Below, in pieces: positions 16,101-24,124 of a stretch of DNA of 52,910 nt; position 1 is the first letter of the stretch, and each line of letters starts with the position of its first letter. Both the position numbers and the translations under genes were made by a program. Source of the DNA: Microbacterium sp. 67-17 (GTDB taxonomy: Bacteria > Actinomycetota > Actinomycetes > Actinomycetales > Microbacteriaceae). The notes under the pieces are model-generated. The model was given only the letters and a program-made list of their open reading frames with translations, had not been told where the DNA came from and ran no database searches. Location: positions 1-52,910 of the forward strand of contig NZ_MKTR01000028.1 in assembly GCF_001898325.1 (NCBI RefSeq). The letters are read 5' to 3'.

Positions 16101-17012
16101 TCAGTGGCGAAGCCACTGGCCGATCGCCGCAAGCTCCGCGTCGACGTCCGCGTCGCGGCCAGCCAGGAACGGGTAGACGTGCTGCTGTCCTTCGGCGACA
16201 TGCAGGGTGACGTCAACGCCGGCGCCCTTGGCGCGCTCTGCCACGCGGATGGCATTGTCGACCAACGACTCGACCGAACCGGCGTTGACGTACAGCGGGG
16301 GGAACCCGGTGAAATCCGCGTAGAGCGGGTTCGCGAGCGGCGCCGACGGGCTGGTGGTCGCCCCCAGCACGCCGGCGATCATGCCCTCCAGGAGCGGCAC
16401 GGAGATCAGCGCGTCGGTCGCATCGTTGGTGACCAGCGTCGCGCCGCGGTTCTCCATGTCCAGCCACGGGGAGAACGCGATGACGTGCCCGGGCAGCGGC
16501 CGCCCCTTCGCCTTCAACGCCAACGGGATGGCGATGGCGAGATTGCCTCCCGCCGAGTCGCCGATCGTGGTGACGTCCTCGGGGTGGACCCCCCGCTCCA
16601 GCAGGGCCTCGAACGCCGCGACCCCGTCGTCTACCTGGGCGGGGTGCGGGTGCTCGGGCGCGCGACGGTAGTCCAGCACGAACGCTGTTACCCCGGCCGC
16701 CTTCGCGACGTGCGCGGCGAGCTTCCGGTGGCTGGCCGCAGAGCCGACGGCGAACCCGCCGCCGTGCGTGTAGAGGAGGACCTTGGAGCGATCGGCTCCG
16801 GCCGGGAACGCCCAGATGCCGGGCACGCCGCCGACCGTCTCCTCCTTGTAGGTGACATCTTCCGGTTCGATGGTCGGCTGATGCCATTCATCGAAGATGC
16901 TGCGGAACAGCCGCATGTCCAGCTCGTGAGTGGCCATGAGCTCGGACCAGCCCAGATACAGATCACGCAGGGCGCTCGGGACGACTGCGGTCGCGGTGGA
17001 TGACGAGGACAT
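16101..17012 (-). CDS. Alpha/beta hydrolase, HSL family (probable epsilon-caprolactone hydrolase, ChnC-like)
   Basis: The 303-residue enzyme has the HSL oxyanion box HGGGF, the nucleophile motif GDSAGG, the catalytic aspartate region near its C-terminus and the final histidine in GQQHVYPF. It starts at 17012 behind AAGGAG and is 41 bases upstream of the BVMO gene on the same strand, so the two are co-transcribed. HSL-type hydrolases open the lactone made by cyclohexanone monooxygenases, here giving 6-hydroxyhexanoate. No GTCCAATACC box was found upstream of this gene. Confidence 0.9.
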   Translation of the reverse strand: MSSSSTATAVVPSALRDLYLGWSELMATHELDMRLFRSIFDEWHQPTIEPEDVTYKEETVGGVPGIWAFPAGADRSKVLLYTHGGGFAVGSAASHRKLAAHVAKAAGVTAFVLDYRRAPEHPHPAQVDDGVAAFEALLERGVHPEDVTTIGDSAGGNLAIAIPLALKAKGRPLPGHVIAFSPWLDMENRGATLVTNDATDALISVPLLEGMIAGVLGATTSPSAPLANPLYADFTGFPPLYVNAGSVESLVDNAIRVAERAKGAGVDVTLHVAEGQQHVYPFLAGRDADVDAELAAIGQWLRH

Positions 17013-17082
17013 CGCATAACTCCTTCGTTGATGCTCGGCGCCTGCAGGAACGAGGCGACCACTCGGTGGATGAGCTCTACTC

Positions 17083-17340
17083 TCAGGGAGGATTCCGCCA
17101 CAGCGCTGTGCCGATTTGGAACAGCTCACCCGGGTTGCCCGGTGACCACGACAGAGATCGGCTCCGGCGCACGGCATGATCAGGATCCAGCGCACGAACG
17201 AGACCGGATCGGGCACGGTGCCAGACGATCAGCGCCGCCACGACGAGAGTCGCGGCGGTCACCGCCATTGCTCCGACCCAGCCGCTCTGCGTGAAGACCG
17301 TCGCCAGGACGAGACCGACAGCCGGGATTCCATCTCCACG
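17083..17340 (-). pseudogene. C-terminal remnant of an MFS-type transporter
   Basis: On this strand the sequence reads as one transmembrane helix (VGLVLATVF...GWVGAMAVTAATLVVAALIVW) followed by a charged cytoplasmic tail and a stop at 17083. This is how a major-facilitator transporter ends. The rest of the gene is missing: beyond about 17340 homology-like character stops and an unrelated frame on the other strand begins. It was probably an uptake transporter of the catabolic locus, cut off at a recombination junction. Confidence 0.5.
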
Positions 17341-17349
17341 GAGAGCGAC

Positions 17350-17482
17350 GGCAGCACACGCCGGACGGCGAAGATCTACTCACCGCCACCGTCTCCGCTT
17401 CCGACGACGACGACAGCTTCGGCTTCTACTCCCGGCCCACCAAGGCCCACATCATCGCCGCCGGCATCCGCCGCACCGCATG
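17350..17482 (+). pseudogene. 3' remnant of an unidentified gene
   Basis: The frame ending at 17482 reads TPDGEDLLTATVSASDDDDS, then FGFYSRPTKAHIIAAGIRRTA and stop, with a natural amino-acid composition. No start exists upstream, because the frame enters the truncated transporter sequence at about 17340. The stop overlaps the start of the next gene. I do not recognise the family; such genes often occur in actinobacterial integrative elements. Confidence 0.45.
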
Positions 17483-17929
17483 AACGAGCGCCTCATGAAC
17501 AGCCGCACCAGCCTCACCATCTACCCCGCCCACGACGAGCAAACCCTGCTCCCGCCGACGCCGATCCTCGTCGACGAGCACTACTTCGTCCGCGCCGGGC
17601 TCGAGCAACTCCCCGCCCGCCTCATCGGGTTCAGCCCCGCCGGCGCGCTCGCCATCACGGCGTGGGTTCACGACGTGTTCCGTGCCCCGGAGCTCGCACG
17701 CGACCTGTACCCGACTTTCATCATCGCCGGTCGCGTCCAGGCATATCCGATCCCCGCCGCCAGGGTCACCGTGCGCGAGCCCGCCGGCGTCGTCCAGGTC
17801 GTGATCACCGACCCTCGCGGCAAGAGATACCGGCCATACCTCGGCGAGGACCGCGACATTGCCGACCGCATCGCCGCGGCCTGGGGCTCCCACCGCGGAT
17901 ACTCCGCCACCGTCCAACCGATCACCTGA
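17480..17929 (+). CDS. Hypothetical protein, mobile-region type
   Basis: A 149-residue soluble protein (MNERLMNSRTS...) with no signal peptide, membrane segment or motif I recognise; it contains repeated beta-strand-like stretches. The ATG at 17480 overlaps the previous stop (ATGA); a second ATG at 17495 is possible. The opposite-strand frame in the same area lacks a natural composition. It is followed 20 bases later by a small zinc-ribbon gene, so the two form a pair. Confidence 0.55.
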   Translation: MNERLMNSRTSLTIYPAHDEQTLLPPTPILVDEHYFVRAGLEQLPARLIGFSPAGALAITAWVHDVFRAPELARDLYPTFIIAGRVQAYPIPAARVTVREPAGVVQVVITDPRGKRYRPYLGEDRDIADRIAAAWGSHRGYSATVQPIT

Positions 17930-17949
17930 CAATCACGAACGGAGACACC

Positions 17950-18150
17950 ATGCGCTGCTTGATGTGCGAAGAGCCCACCACGATGTACATCCCCTCGGAC
18001 GACGTCGACGGCATCGGGCTGCATAGCTGCGGTGTCTGCGGGTTCGAGATCGAAGGCCCCCGCGACGAACCCGCGCATGTCGCCGACCATCGGAAGCTCA
18101 CTGCAACGACGACCTCGACGACGTGTGGGTTCCCGCTCGAGATGGCATGA
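17950..18150 (+). CDS. Small zinc-ribbon-like protein
   Basis: A 66-residue protein starting MRCLMCEEP with two cysteine pairs, CLMC near residue 3 and CGVCGFE near residue 29, spaced as in a small zinc ribbon, followed by an acidic region and a possible metal ligand histidine. GGAGACACC precedes the ATG. Function unknown; the downstream 18150-18470 stretch holds no complete gene. Confidence 0.55.
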   Translation: MRCLMCEEPTTMYIPSDDVDGIGLHSCGVCGFEIEGPRDEPAHVADHRKLTATTTSTTCGFPLEMA

Positions 18151-18287
18151 ACCCCTCGCGATTCCACGGTAGTTGGCAACGGTTTCAGGGCCAGGATTCC
18201 ACGCGAAATGGCATTTTCCTACAGTTGGTCCGACTCAACTCAGATGCCCGCTTGCGGCAGGCAGATCGACCTAGAGTGTGTTAACGA

Positions 18288-18473
18288 GTGAGCAGCCGCG
18301 CCGTTCAGAGGCGAGGGCGATCGCCGACGGGGCGGCTCACTCTTCTCCTCATCCCGGTGTTGCTCAGCGCGACCGGCGTCCTCGATCTCCGCATTCCTTG
18401 GCCGTGGCTCCATGGCGAGTCCGCGGGGGATCGTCCGGTCGAGCACTCACCCCTGAGAGCCCTGTCAAGGTGA
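18288..18473 (+). CDS. Small hypothetical protein or fragment with one hydrophobic segment
   Basis: A GTG-started frame of 61 residues with one hydrophobic stretch (LTLLLIPVLLSATGVL) and basic flanks. It ends where the LysE-like pseudogene begins. It may be a remnant of another membrane gene; I see no family match and no clear ribosome site. Confidence 0.2.
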   Translation: MSSRAVQRRGRSPTGRLTLLLIPVLLSATGVLDLRIPWPWLHGESAGDRPVEHSPLRALSR

Positions 18474-18875
18474 GCTGGACCGGGACAGCCGCTGGAGTGC
18501 TCTATCTCGCGTGGCTGGCGTCCGCAACCCTGCGCCCCGGCGGCAACGGGCTATTCGAGACACAATCCCACGCGCGCGACTCCCGGTCGAAGCTGTTCCG
18601 GATGGGGCTCGTCACCAACCTGCTCAACCCCAAGGCCGCTGTCATGTAACTCGCGATCATCCCGCAGTTCATAGATCACGGGCAGGGAAACACGACCGCT
18701 CAGGGATTCGTTCTCGGCGGAGTTCAGATCATCGTCAGGATGATCGTCAACTCCCTCATCGTGCTGGGCGCCGGCACAATCTCCGGATTCGTGTCGACGC
18801 GACTCACATGGATCCGGCACCCCGCTCGGCGCAGTGGCGGTCACGCTGGCCAGAGAGGTCCCGCAATGCATCTCG
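18470..18875 (+). pseudogene. Degenerate LysE/RhtB-family exporter
   Basis: The frame reads AAGVLYLAWLASATLRPG, then LFRMGLVTNLLNPKAAVM, then a TAA stop (18647-18649) where homologues have Tyr. It continues in frame as LAIIPQFIDHGQGN and so on through VLGAGTISGF, then shifts frame near 18820 before AVAVTLAREVPQ. The first 80 or so residues are missing. It closely resembles the intact gene at 35701-36363, including the ending AREVPQ, so it is a decayed paralogue of it. Confidence 0.8.
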
Positions 18876-19069
18876 CCCCTGAACCGGGCGATCATGCTGC
18901 AGGACCTCCGTGAGACGCCGCTCAGATAGACCGTCCTCCGGAAGCTCGACGAGTACGAATGACCCTTTCTGAAGGGATTGAACAGGACTGTTGTTCTGCA
19001 CAGACTCTGCTAGGTAGAGTGGGATTCCATCCGACGGAACCCGCCGTCGGTGAACAAAGGAGTTCCAGA

Positions 19070-19783
19070 ATGCGCATCGTCTTGGTTCATGGAGGTTGGC
19101 AGGGTGGTTGGGCGTGGGACGGCGTTGTCGCTGAGCTCACGAAGGCAGGCCACGAGGTATGGGCCCCAACCTTGCAGGGTCACGGTGACAACGACGACCG
19201 TGCAGGTGTCACGCTCTCGACCATGGCGGACAATCTCATCGGCCGGATCGCCGACAAGGGGTGGGACCGGTTCGTAGTAGTCGGCCACAGTGGCGGCGGC
19301 CCGCTCATCCAACTCGTAGCTGAGGCGATGCCGGAGCAGGTGGAGCAGGCGATCTTCATCGACGCGTGGGTACTCGCCGACGGCGAGTCGATCAATGCGA
19401 TCCTCCCCACCGAGTTGGCGAATTTCGCCCGTGGCACAGCCGCATCCTCGCCCGACCAGAGCGTGCCGATCCCGCCGCAGCTATTCATGACGGCTTTCTT
19501 GCAGGACGGATCGGAGGAGCTTCACGCGCAGGTCGAGCCCCGTCTGGTGCCGTCGCCTGGCGGTTGGCTCGACGAGCCGATCCGTCTTCGGACGGCCGGC
19601 ACCGGTGACGTGCCGAGCGGCTACATCTTCCTGCAAGAGGATCGGGCTGTGCCGCAGGAGTTGTACCGCGCATCAGCAGACCGGCTCACGAACCCGACGA
19701 CCGCGAGCTCGCCGGGGAGCCACATGGCCATGTTGACGCGCCCGGTGGAGCTGGCAGCAGCCATCGTCTCCGTTATGTCGTGA
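19070..19783 (+). CDS. Alpha/beta hydrolase
   Basis: The 237-residue protein starts MRIVLVHGGWQGGWAWDGVV, the oxyanion HGG segment of esterase/EstC-like alpha/beta hydrolases. It has the nucleophile elbow GHSGGG near residue 82 and a catalytic histidine in SPGSHMAML near its end. AAAGGAG precedes the ATG at 19070. It overlaps the next hydrolase gene by four bases, so the two are coupled. With the dioxygenase genes nearby, ester hydrolysis before ring attack (for example of phthalate esters) is a reasonable but unproven role. Confidence 0.82.
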   Translation: MRIVLVHGGWQGGWAWDGVVAELTKAGHEVWAPTLQGHGDNDDRAGVTLSTMADNLIGRIADKGWDRFVVVGHSGGGPLIQLVAEAMPEQVEQAIFIDAWVLADGESINAILPTELANFARGTAASSPDQSVPIPPQLFMTAFLQDGSEELHAQVEPRLVPSPGGWLDEPIRLRTAGTGDVPSGYIFLQEDRAVPQELYRASADRLTNPTTASSPGSHMAMLTRPVELAAAIVSVMS

Positions 19784-20694
19784 CGACGTTTCGCTCTTTC
19801 GCGACTTCCGCTGGGACCGTCGCTTACGCCGAATGGCTGCCCGGCGGCCCCGCCCGTGCGACGGTGCTGCTCGTTCACGGCGGGGGGGTGGGCCCCGATG
19901 GCTGGAGTCGAGCGATCGGCGGGCGACCCGGGTGGGCGCCCCGTCTCGCCGAAGCCGGATACCGCGCGGTCGTGATGACGTGGCCTGGGTTGTCGGCTGG
20001 CGGCGCATGGGACCCCGACACGCGGCTGGATGGGGCGGCGGTCGCCGGCGCGATCGTGGAGCTAATCGCTGCGCTCGGCGTTCCGGTCGTCCTCGTGGTC
20101 CACTCCATGTCCGCCGCTTTCGGTTATCGGGTCGCTTTCCACCATCGGGATTCACTGATCGCCCTAGTCGCGCTGGCACCCGCTCCCCCCGGGGACATCC
20201 AGCCCGAGCCCGCCGTGCTGGAGGAGGACGCCGATCACATCGTCGTCCAGGGACGCCCGCTCACCTGGAGGCTTCCCCGTCGCGGCTGGTGGCATCCCGG
20301 ATCAGAGTTCATCGAGACGAAGCTGGTCGGTGCAAGCGAGCAATTCCCACCCGGTCACCTGGACGAGCTCCGTTCGCAGCTGGTGCCAATCCCAGCCGGG
20401 CTCCTCCTCGAGCGGCAGAACGTTCGCGGTGCGCAGGTCCATATCGGCGACAGGGAGTTGGACGGCCTACCGACCCTCGTGATGGTCGGTACCCACGACA
20501 CCGATCATCCGATCGAGTCGGACCGCGCGACTGCTGACTGGCTCGCCGAGCGAGGCGGCGATGTCAGGTTCGTCGCGTTGACGGCAGCGAACGTGGCTGG
20601 CAACGGCCACATGCTGATGCAGGAGTCGAACAGCGATGCGGTGCTCAACCTTGTAACGGAGTGGCTCGGTCCAAATGTACGCCCGCGGCGGTGA
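19780..20694 (+). CDS. Alpha/beta hydrolase (second of a coupled pair)
   Basis: This 304-residue alpha/beta hydrolase starts with the GTG at 19780 inside the previous stop. It has the oxyanion segment LLVHGGGVGPDGW, a nucleophile elbow HSMSA (Ala in place of the usual last Gly), an acid in GTHDTDHP and a catalytic histidine in GNGHMLMQ. It differs clearly from its partner, so this is not a recent duplication. Two dissimilar hydrolases in tandem suit stepwise hydrolysis of a diester, but other substrates are possible. It converges with the class II aldolase-type gene. Confidence 0.8.
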   Translation: MTTFRSFATSAGTVAYAEWLPGGPARATVLLVHGGGVGPDGWSRAIGGRPGWAPRLAEAGYRAVVMTWPGLSAGGAWDPDTRLDGAAVAGAIVELIAALGVPVVLVVHSMSAAFGYRVAFHHRDSLIALVALAPAPPGDIQPEPAVLEEDADHIVVQGRPLTWRLPRRGWWHPGSEFIETKLVGASEQFPPGHLDELRSQLVPIPAGLLLERQNVRGAQVHIGDRELDGLPTLVMVGTHDTDHPIESDRATADWLAERGGDVRFVALTAANVAGNGHMLMQESNSDAVLNLVTEWLGPNVRPRR

Positions 20695-20727
20695 GGATGG
20701 TGCAGCTGATCGCGACCCGGGCGCCGG

Positions 20728-21474
20728 TCATCTCTGATGGCCCGAGTACAGCAGGAGCCGTTGCTCAGCAAGTTCCTGCAGCAGGAATCGCCAGAGATGC
20801 CCGTCGTTGAATGCGTCACCCAGGTCGGGCAGGTCGGCGAGATCGTTGTCGTCGATCGGCATAGGCTCGGCCCCTGCCTGCAGAACGGCGAGGTGCACGC
20901 GAGCCAGGCTGTCGACATTGATCGCGCGGATGACGGCCTGCGGGACGCTCTCGCCGACGGCGGTGAGGCCGTGACCGCGCAGGATGCCGACGGGCCGCGT
21001 GCCGAAATCGTCCGCCATGGCCGTCGCGCGTGCGTGGTTGCGGATCAGCGCAGACGAGGAATGCGCGGGGATGCCGCCGCGCGCCATCCGCATAGCGGGG
21101 ATGTTGAAGGCACCGACAATCGGTAGCAACGTCCGTCCGGTCAGCGAGAACGCGACGACAGCCGGCGGATGCGCGTGGACGACGGATCGAGCCGCAGGAT
21201 TGCGGCGCAGCAGCTCAAGATGCAGAGACAGCTCGTTCGGCGCCCGGTACCCGCCGGCGAGCTCGAACGATCCCTCAAGGGGCACGGCGAGGATGTCGTC
21301 GGCGGTGGTGAAACGCAGCCCTCGCTCCTGCGGTCCGCGGGCTCGGATGAGGACGGTGTCGTCGTCGACCCGCAGGCTGACGTGCCCGAGGATGTCGTCC
21401 ACGAGCCCCCGGACCGCGAGCACGCGGCAAGCATTGGCGACGAGCATGCGTTCGTCGACGTAGTCGTTCATCAT
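20728..21474 (-). CDS. Class II aldolase/adducin family protein (probable dihydroxyphthalate-type decarboxylase)
   Basis: The 248-residue protein has the class II aldolase/adducin fold. The metal-binding histidines lie in HAHPPAVVAFS and in the RGHGLTAVG segment near residue 170, with an upstream acid in PNELSLHLELL. AAGGAG precedes the ATG at 21474. Members of this family include 3,4-dihydroxyphthalate decarboxylases, which act after the dioxygenase and dehydrogenase in phthalate catabolism. The gene is divergent from the dioxygenase operon and shares its control region, which supports that role; an aldolase or epimerase is the alternative. Confidence 0.82.
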   Translation of the reverse strand: MMNDYVDERMLVANACRVLAVRGLVDDILGHVSLRVDDDTVLIRARGPQERGLRFTTADDILAVPLEGSFELAGGYRAPNELSLHLELLRRNPAARSVVHAHPPAVVAFSLTGRTLLPIVGAFNIPAMRMARGGIPAHSSSALIRNHARATAMADDFGTRPVGILRGHGLTAVGESVPQAVIRAINVDSLARVHLAVLQAGAEPMPIDDNDLADLPDLGDAFNDGHLWRFLLQELAEQRLLLYSGHQR

Positions 21475-21526
21475 CCACTTCTCCTTCGAGGCGTGATCTC
21501 CGATTGCGAATTCCTGGAAAATCTAG

Positions 21527-21541
21527 CAGAATCAGATTCTG
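21527..21541. promoter_or_regulatory. Palindrome in the aldolase/dioxygenase divergent region (candidate IclR operator)
   Basis: CAGAATC-A-GATTCTG is a perfect 7+1+7 palindrome between the two divergent starts. It resembles the dyad at 25377-25399 over the IclR start (CGATTTCTG and CAGAAATCG), sharing the GATT(T)CTG half. It is a candidate site for the cluster's IclR protein. Confidence 0.55.
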
Positions 21542-21619
21542 TCTTAAAGAAAACCGGTCTCGACCGACATCATCTTCAAGGCGCGGAATAGGACTCTGAC
21601 ATCAGGAAGCAGCGGCCCA

Positions 21620-23014
21620 ATGGCGAGCAAGACGACGATCTTCGAGGACGTGCGGCGCGGCATGATCCCGGCGCACATCTATAACGACGAGGAGATCTTC
21701 GAGCAGGAGAAGAGCAAGCTCTTCAGCCGCGCGTGGATTTTCGTCGGACATGAATCCGAGATCCCTCAGCCCGGTGACTACGTGGTGCGGCATGTGCTCG
21801 ACGACTCGTTTATCGTCGTGCGCGATGAGAGTGGTGAGATTCGGGCGCACTTCAACATGTGCCTGCACCGCGGGATGCAGGTATGCCGCGCCGAGGTCGG
21901 CAACGCCTCCCACTTCCGTTGCCCCTACCACGGGTGGTCATACCGCAACGACGGCCGGATTATGGGCCTCCCGTTCCACGAGGAGGCCTACGGGGGTGAG
22001 GCAGGGTTCAACAAGAAGGGTGCACGACTGCTCCCGGCGCCGAACCTCGACACATACAACGGTCTGATCTTCATCAGCATGGACCCGAACGCGCCGACCC
22101 TGCGGGAATACATCGGCGACTTCGCGTTCTACCTCGACTACTACACGGGGCAGAGCGCCAAGGGCATCGAGCTGCGTGGCCCGCAGCGGTGGCGCGTCAA
22201 GGCGAACTGGAAGATCGGCGCCGAGAACTTCGCCGGCGACATGTATCACACGCCCCAGACCCACACCTCGGTCGTCGAGATCGGGTTGTTCCGTGAGCCG
22301 AAGGCGGAGAAGCGCAAGGACGGCAACACGTACTGGGCCGGCAACGGCGGCGGCACGACCTACAAGCTCCCGCCTGGCAGCCTCGAGGAGCGGCTGCGCT
22401 ACGTCGGATATCCCGACGCGATGATCGAGCGGATGAAGGAGCAATGGTCGCCTGAGCAGCTCGATGTGATTGGCCGTGACGGGTTCATGATCTCTGCGGC
22501 ATCGCTCTTCCCGAACATGAGTTTCGTGCACAACTGGCCGAAGGTGGAGGACGGGGACGACGTGCTGCCCTTCATCTCGATCCGTTCGTGGCAGCCCATT
22601 AGCGAGAACGAGACGGAGGTCTACTCCTGGTTCGCGGTCGATGCCGAGGCGCCGGAGGAGTTCAAGGATCTCTCGTACAAGGCCTACCTGATGTGCTTCG
22701 GTAGCACGGGAATGTTCGAGCAGGACGATGTCGAGAACTGGGTCTCGCTGACCACGACTGCCAAGGGTTCGATGGCTCGACGGCTCCTGCTCAACAGTCG
22801 GATGGGGACTCTCAAAGACGACACTCCGGTCGTCGCTGCGCTGACTCCTGAACAGTTCGCCGGTCCAGGCGTCGCGCACGTTGGTTACGGCGAGTACAAC
22901 CAGCGTCATCTGCTCGATCGCTGGGCCGACTACCTCGACACCGATGACGAAGTCGAGGTGCAGGTCGCGAGCATCGGTACAGGCATCACCAACAACGGGG
23001 AGGCACCCGCATGA
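21620..23014 (+). CDS. Ring-hydroxylating dioxygenase, large (alpha) subunit (phthalate/PAH type)
   Basis: This 464-residue Rieske oxygenase alpha subunit has the 2Fe-2S ligands Cys81, His83, Cys101 and His104 (CLHRG and CPYHGW). The mononuclear iron ligands are His210 and His215 in DMYHTPQTH, with the bridging Asp207. It dihydroxylates an aromatic ring to a cis-dihydrodiol using electrons from the ferredoxin and reductase encoded downstream. Overall it looks like actinobacterial naphthalene/phthalate dioxygenases. The gene overlaps the beta subunit start by four bases. The substrate is inferred from the neighbouring decarboxylase-like and IclR genes. Confidence 0.93.
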   Translation: MASKTTIFEDVRRGMIPAHIYNDEEIFEQEKSKLFSRAWIFVGHESEIPQPGDYVVRHVLDDSFIVVRDESGEIRAHFNMCLHRGMQVCRAEVGNASHFRCPYHGWSYRNDGRIMGLPFHEEAYGGEAGFNKKGARLLPAPNLDTYNGLIFISMDPNAPTLREYIGDFAFYLDYYTGQSAKGIELRGPQRWRVKANWKIGAENFAGDMYHTPQTHTSVVEIGLFREPKAEKRKDGNTYWAGNGGGTTYKLPPGSLEERLRYVGYPDAMIERMKEQWSPEQLDVIGRDGFMISAASLFPNMSFVHNWPKVEDGDDVLPFISIRSWQPISENETEVYSWFAVDAEAPEEFKDLSYKAYLMCFGSTGMFEQDDVENWVSLTTTAKGSMARRLLLNSRMGTLKDDTPVVAALTPEQFAGPGVAHVGYGEYNQRHLLDRWADYLDTDDEVEVQVASIGTGITNNGEAPA

Positions 23015-23604
23015 TGAACACCGAGACCGGTGTCCAGATATCCGAGCAATCGCCTCTCGGCGCCCACGCCACGCGCGCCGATCGAGTCGGGCGGTCCCTA
23101 TTGTTCTCCGACGAACTGCATCTCGAGGCGCATCGTTGGTTGATTGAAGAGGCTTACACCCTCGACGAGCAACGGTACGAGCACTGGCTTGAGACGCTTA
23201 CAGAGGATATTCACTACATCATGCCGGTGCGTCAGACGACGGCTCTCGGGTCTTCCTTCACGACGGCGAGGGGGATGTCGCACTGGGACGAGAATAAGTA
23301 CTCGCTCAGCCGCCGGGTCGCGCGATTCCTGACTGAACACGCTTGGACGGAGGACCCTCCCTCACGCCTGCGTCATTACGTGACGAACGTGCGCGTGTTC
23401 CTGTCCTCGGTCGAGGACGAGCTCATCGTCGACTCCGCCGTCCTGCTGTTCCGCAGCCGGGGAGACGTCAACGAGCCGTCAATCATCTCCGCTCACCGCG
23501 AGGACGTATTGCGTCGCGTCGGTGACGACCTGCAGCTGGCACGTCGGGTGATCATGGTGGACGAGTCGGTGCTCCGCACCCAGAACCTGGCGATCTTCCT
23601 GTGA
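23011..23604 (+). CDS. Ring-hydroxylating dioxygenase, small (beta) subunit
   Basis: The 197-residue protein matches the cystatin/NTF2-like beta subunits of aromatic dioxygenases: an N-terminal EAHRWLIEEAYTLDEQRYEHW helix, the THYIMP-like HYIMPVR strand, TEHAWTEDPPSRLRHYVTNV and the C-terminal RRVIMVDESVLRTQNLAIFL ending typical of the family. It has no iron ligands and forms the structural base of the alpha3beta3 hexamer. It overlaps the alpha and the next gene by four bases each. Confidence 0.93.
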   Translation: MMNTETGVQISEQSPLGAHATRADRVGRSLLFSDELHLEAHRWLIEEAYTLDEQRYEHWLETLTEDIHYIMPVRQTTALGSSFTTARGMSHWDENKYSLSRRVARFLTEHAWTEDPPSRLRHYVTNVRVFLSSVEDELIVDSAVLLFRSRGDVNEPSIISAHREDVLRRVGDDLQLARRVIMVDESVLRTQNLAIFL

Positions 23605-23915
23605 GCGGCCTCGACTGGGAGGGTGCCGACGTCGATCGTGATGCCGCGGCGGCTGCGGCGGCGGAGCGCGAGCGTCTTATTGCCCGCACCGTCGGAGAGC
23701 CGCTCGTCATCGCCAACGAGTTTTCGGAGATCGAAGTGCGCCGCGTGGAAACTCACAACGGCACGAGGCTACTGATCGACGCCCCGAAAACTGGCCAGTG
23801 GATCGCGATCGACCCCATGGAACTCGAGGCCCTCACCTGGCAGACCACGCAGACGTTCTCCGAGATGATCGCGCGGCCTGACCAGCCGATGTTCCCCGAA
23901 ATGCGACCGCAGTAG
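23601..23915 (+). CDS. Small protein of dioxygenase operon, unknown function
   Basis: A 104-residue acidic protein with an Ala/Glu-rich helix (residues 12-28) followed by a compact beta region (IEVRRVETHNGTRLLIDAP...WIAIDPMELEAL). It starts with GTG overlapping the beta-subunit stop and lies before the ferredoxin gene. I see no catalytic or cluster-binding motif. Similar small genes occur in actinobacterial aromatic dioxygenase operons, where they are sometimes labelled dihydrodiol dehydrogenase without evidence I can see. A role in assembly or regulation is only a guess. Confidence 0.75.
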   Translation: MSGLDWEGADVDRDAAAAAAAERERLIARTVGEPLVIANEFSEIEVRRVETHNGTRLLIDAPKTGQWIAIDPMELEALTWQTTQTFSEMIARPDQPMFPEMRPQ

Positions 23916-23928
23916 AAAGGAGAGACCG

Positions 23929-24123
23929 ATGGCACGGATCATCGCAGACCGCAGCGCCTGCCAGGGCTACGCCAATTGCGTTGTCGCCGCGGGCGACTAC
24001 TTCGACCTCGATGACGACGCCCTAGTGATCGTTCTGCGCGAGGACCTGCCCGACAGTGACCGCAAGCGAGTAGAGGAGGCGGCGCGCAGCTGCCCCGTCT
24101 CCGCCTTGGTTGTGGAGGACTGA
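23929..24123 (+). CDS. 3Fe-4S type ferredoxin
   Basis: The 64-residue protein has three cluster cysteines: Cys11 and Cys17 in ACQGYANC and a third in the RSCPVSAL segment. Tyr14 occupies the place of the fourth ligand, so the cluster should be 3Fe-4S, as in P450 and some dioxygenase ferredoxins. AAAGGAGAGACCG precedes the ATG. It carries electrons from the reductase encoded next to the dioxygenase. Confidence 0.93.
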   Translation: MARIIADRSACQGYANCVVAAGDYFDLDDDALVIVLREDLPDSDRKRVEEAARSCPVSALVVED

Positions 24124-24124
24124 C

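Noticed and set aside
14554..16176. 540-residue plus-strand frame opposite the BVMO gene
   Set aside because: It is the antisense shadow of the BVMO gene: it lacks family features, while the minus strand has all BVMO motifs.
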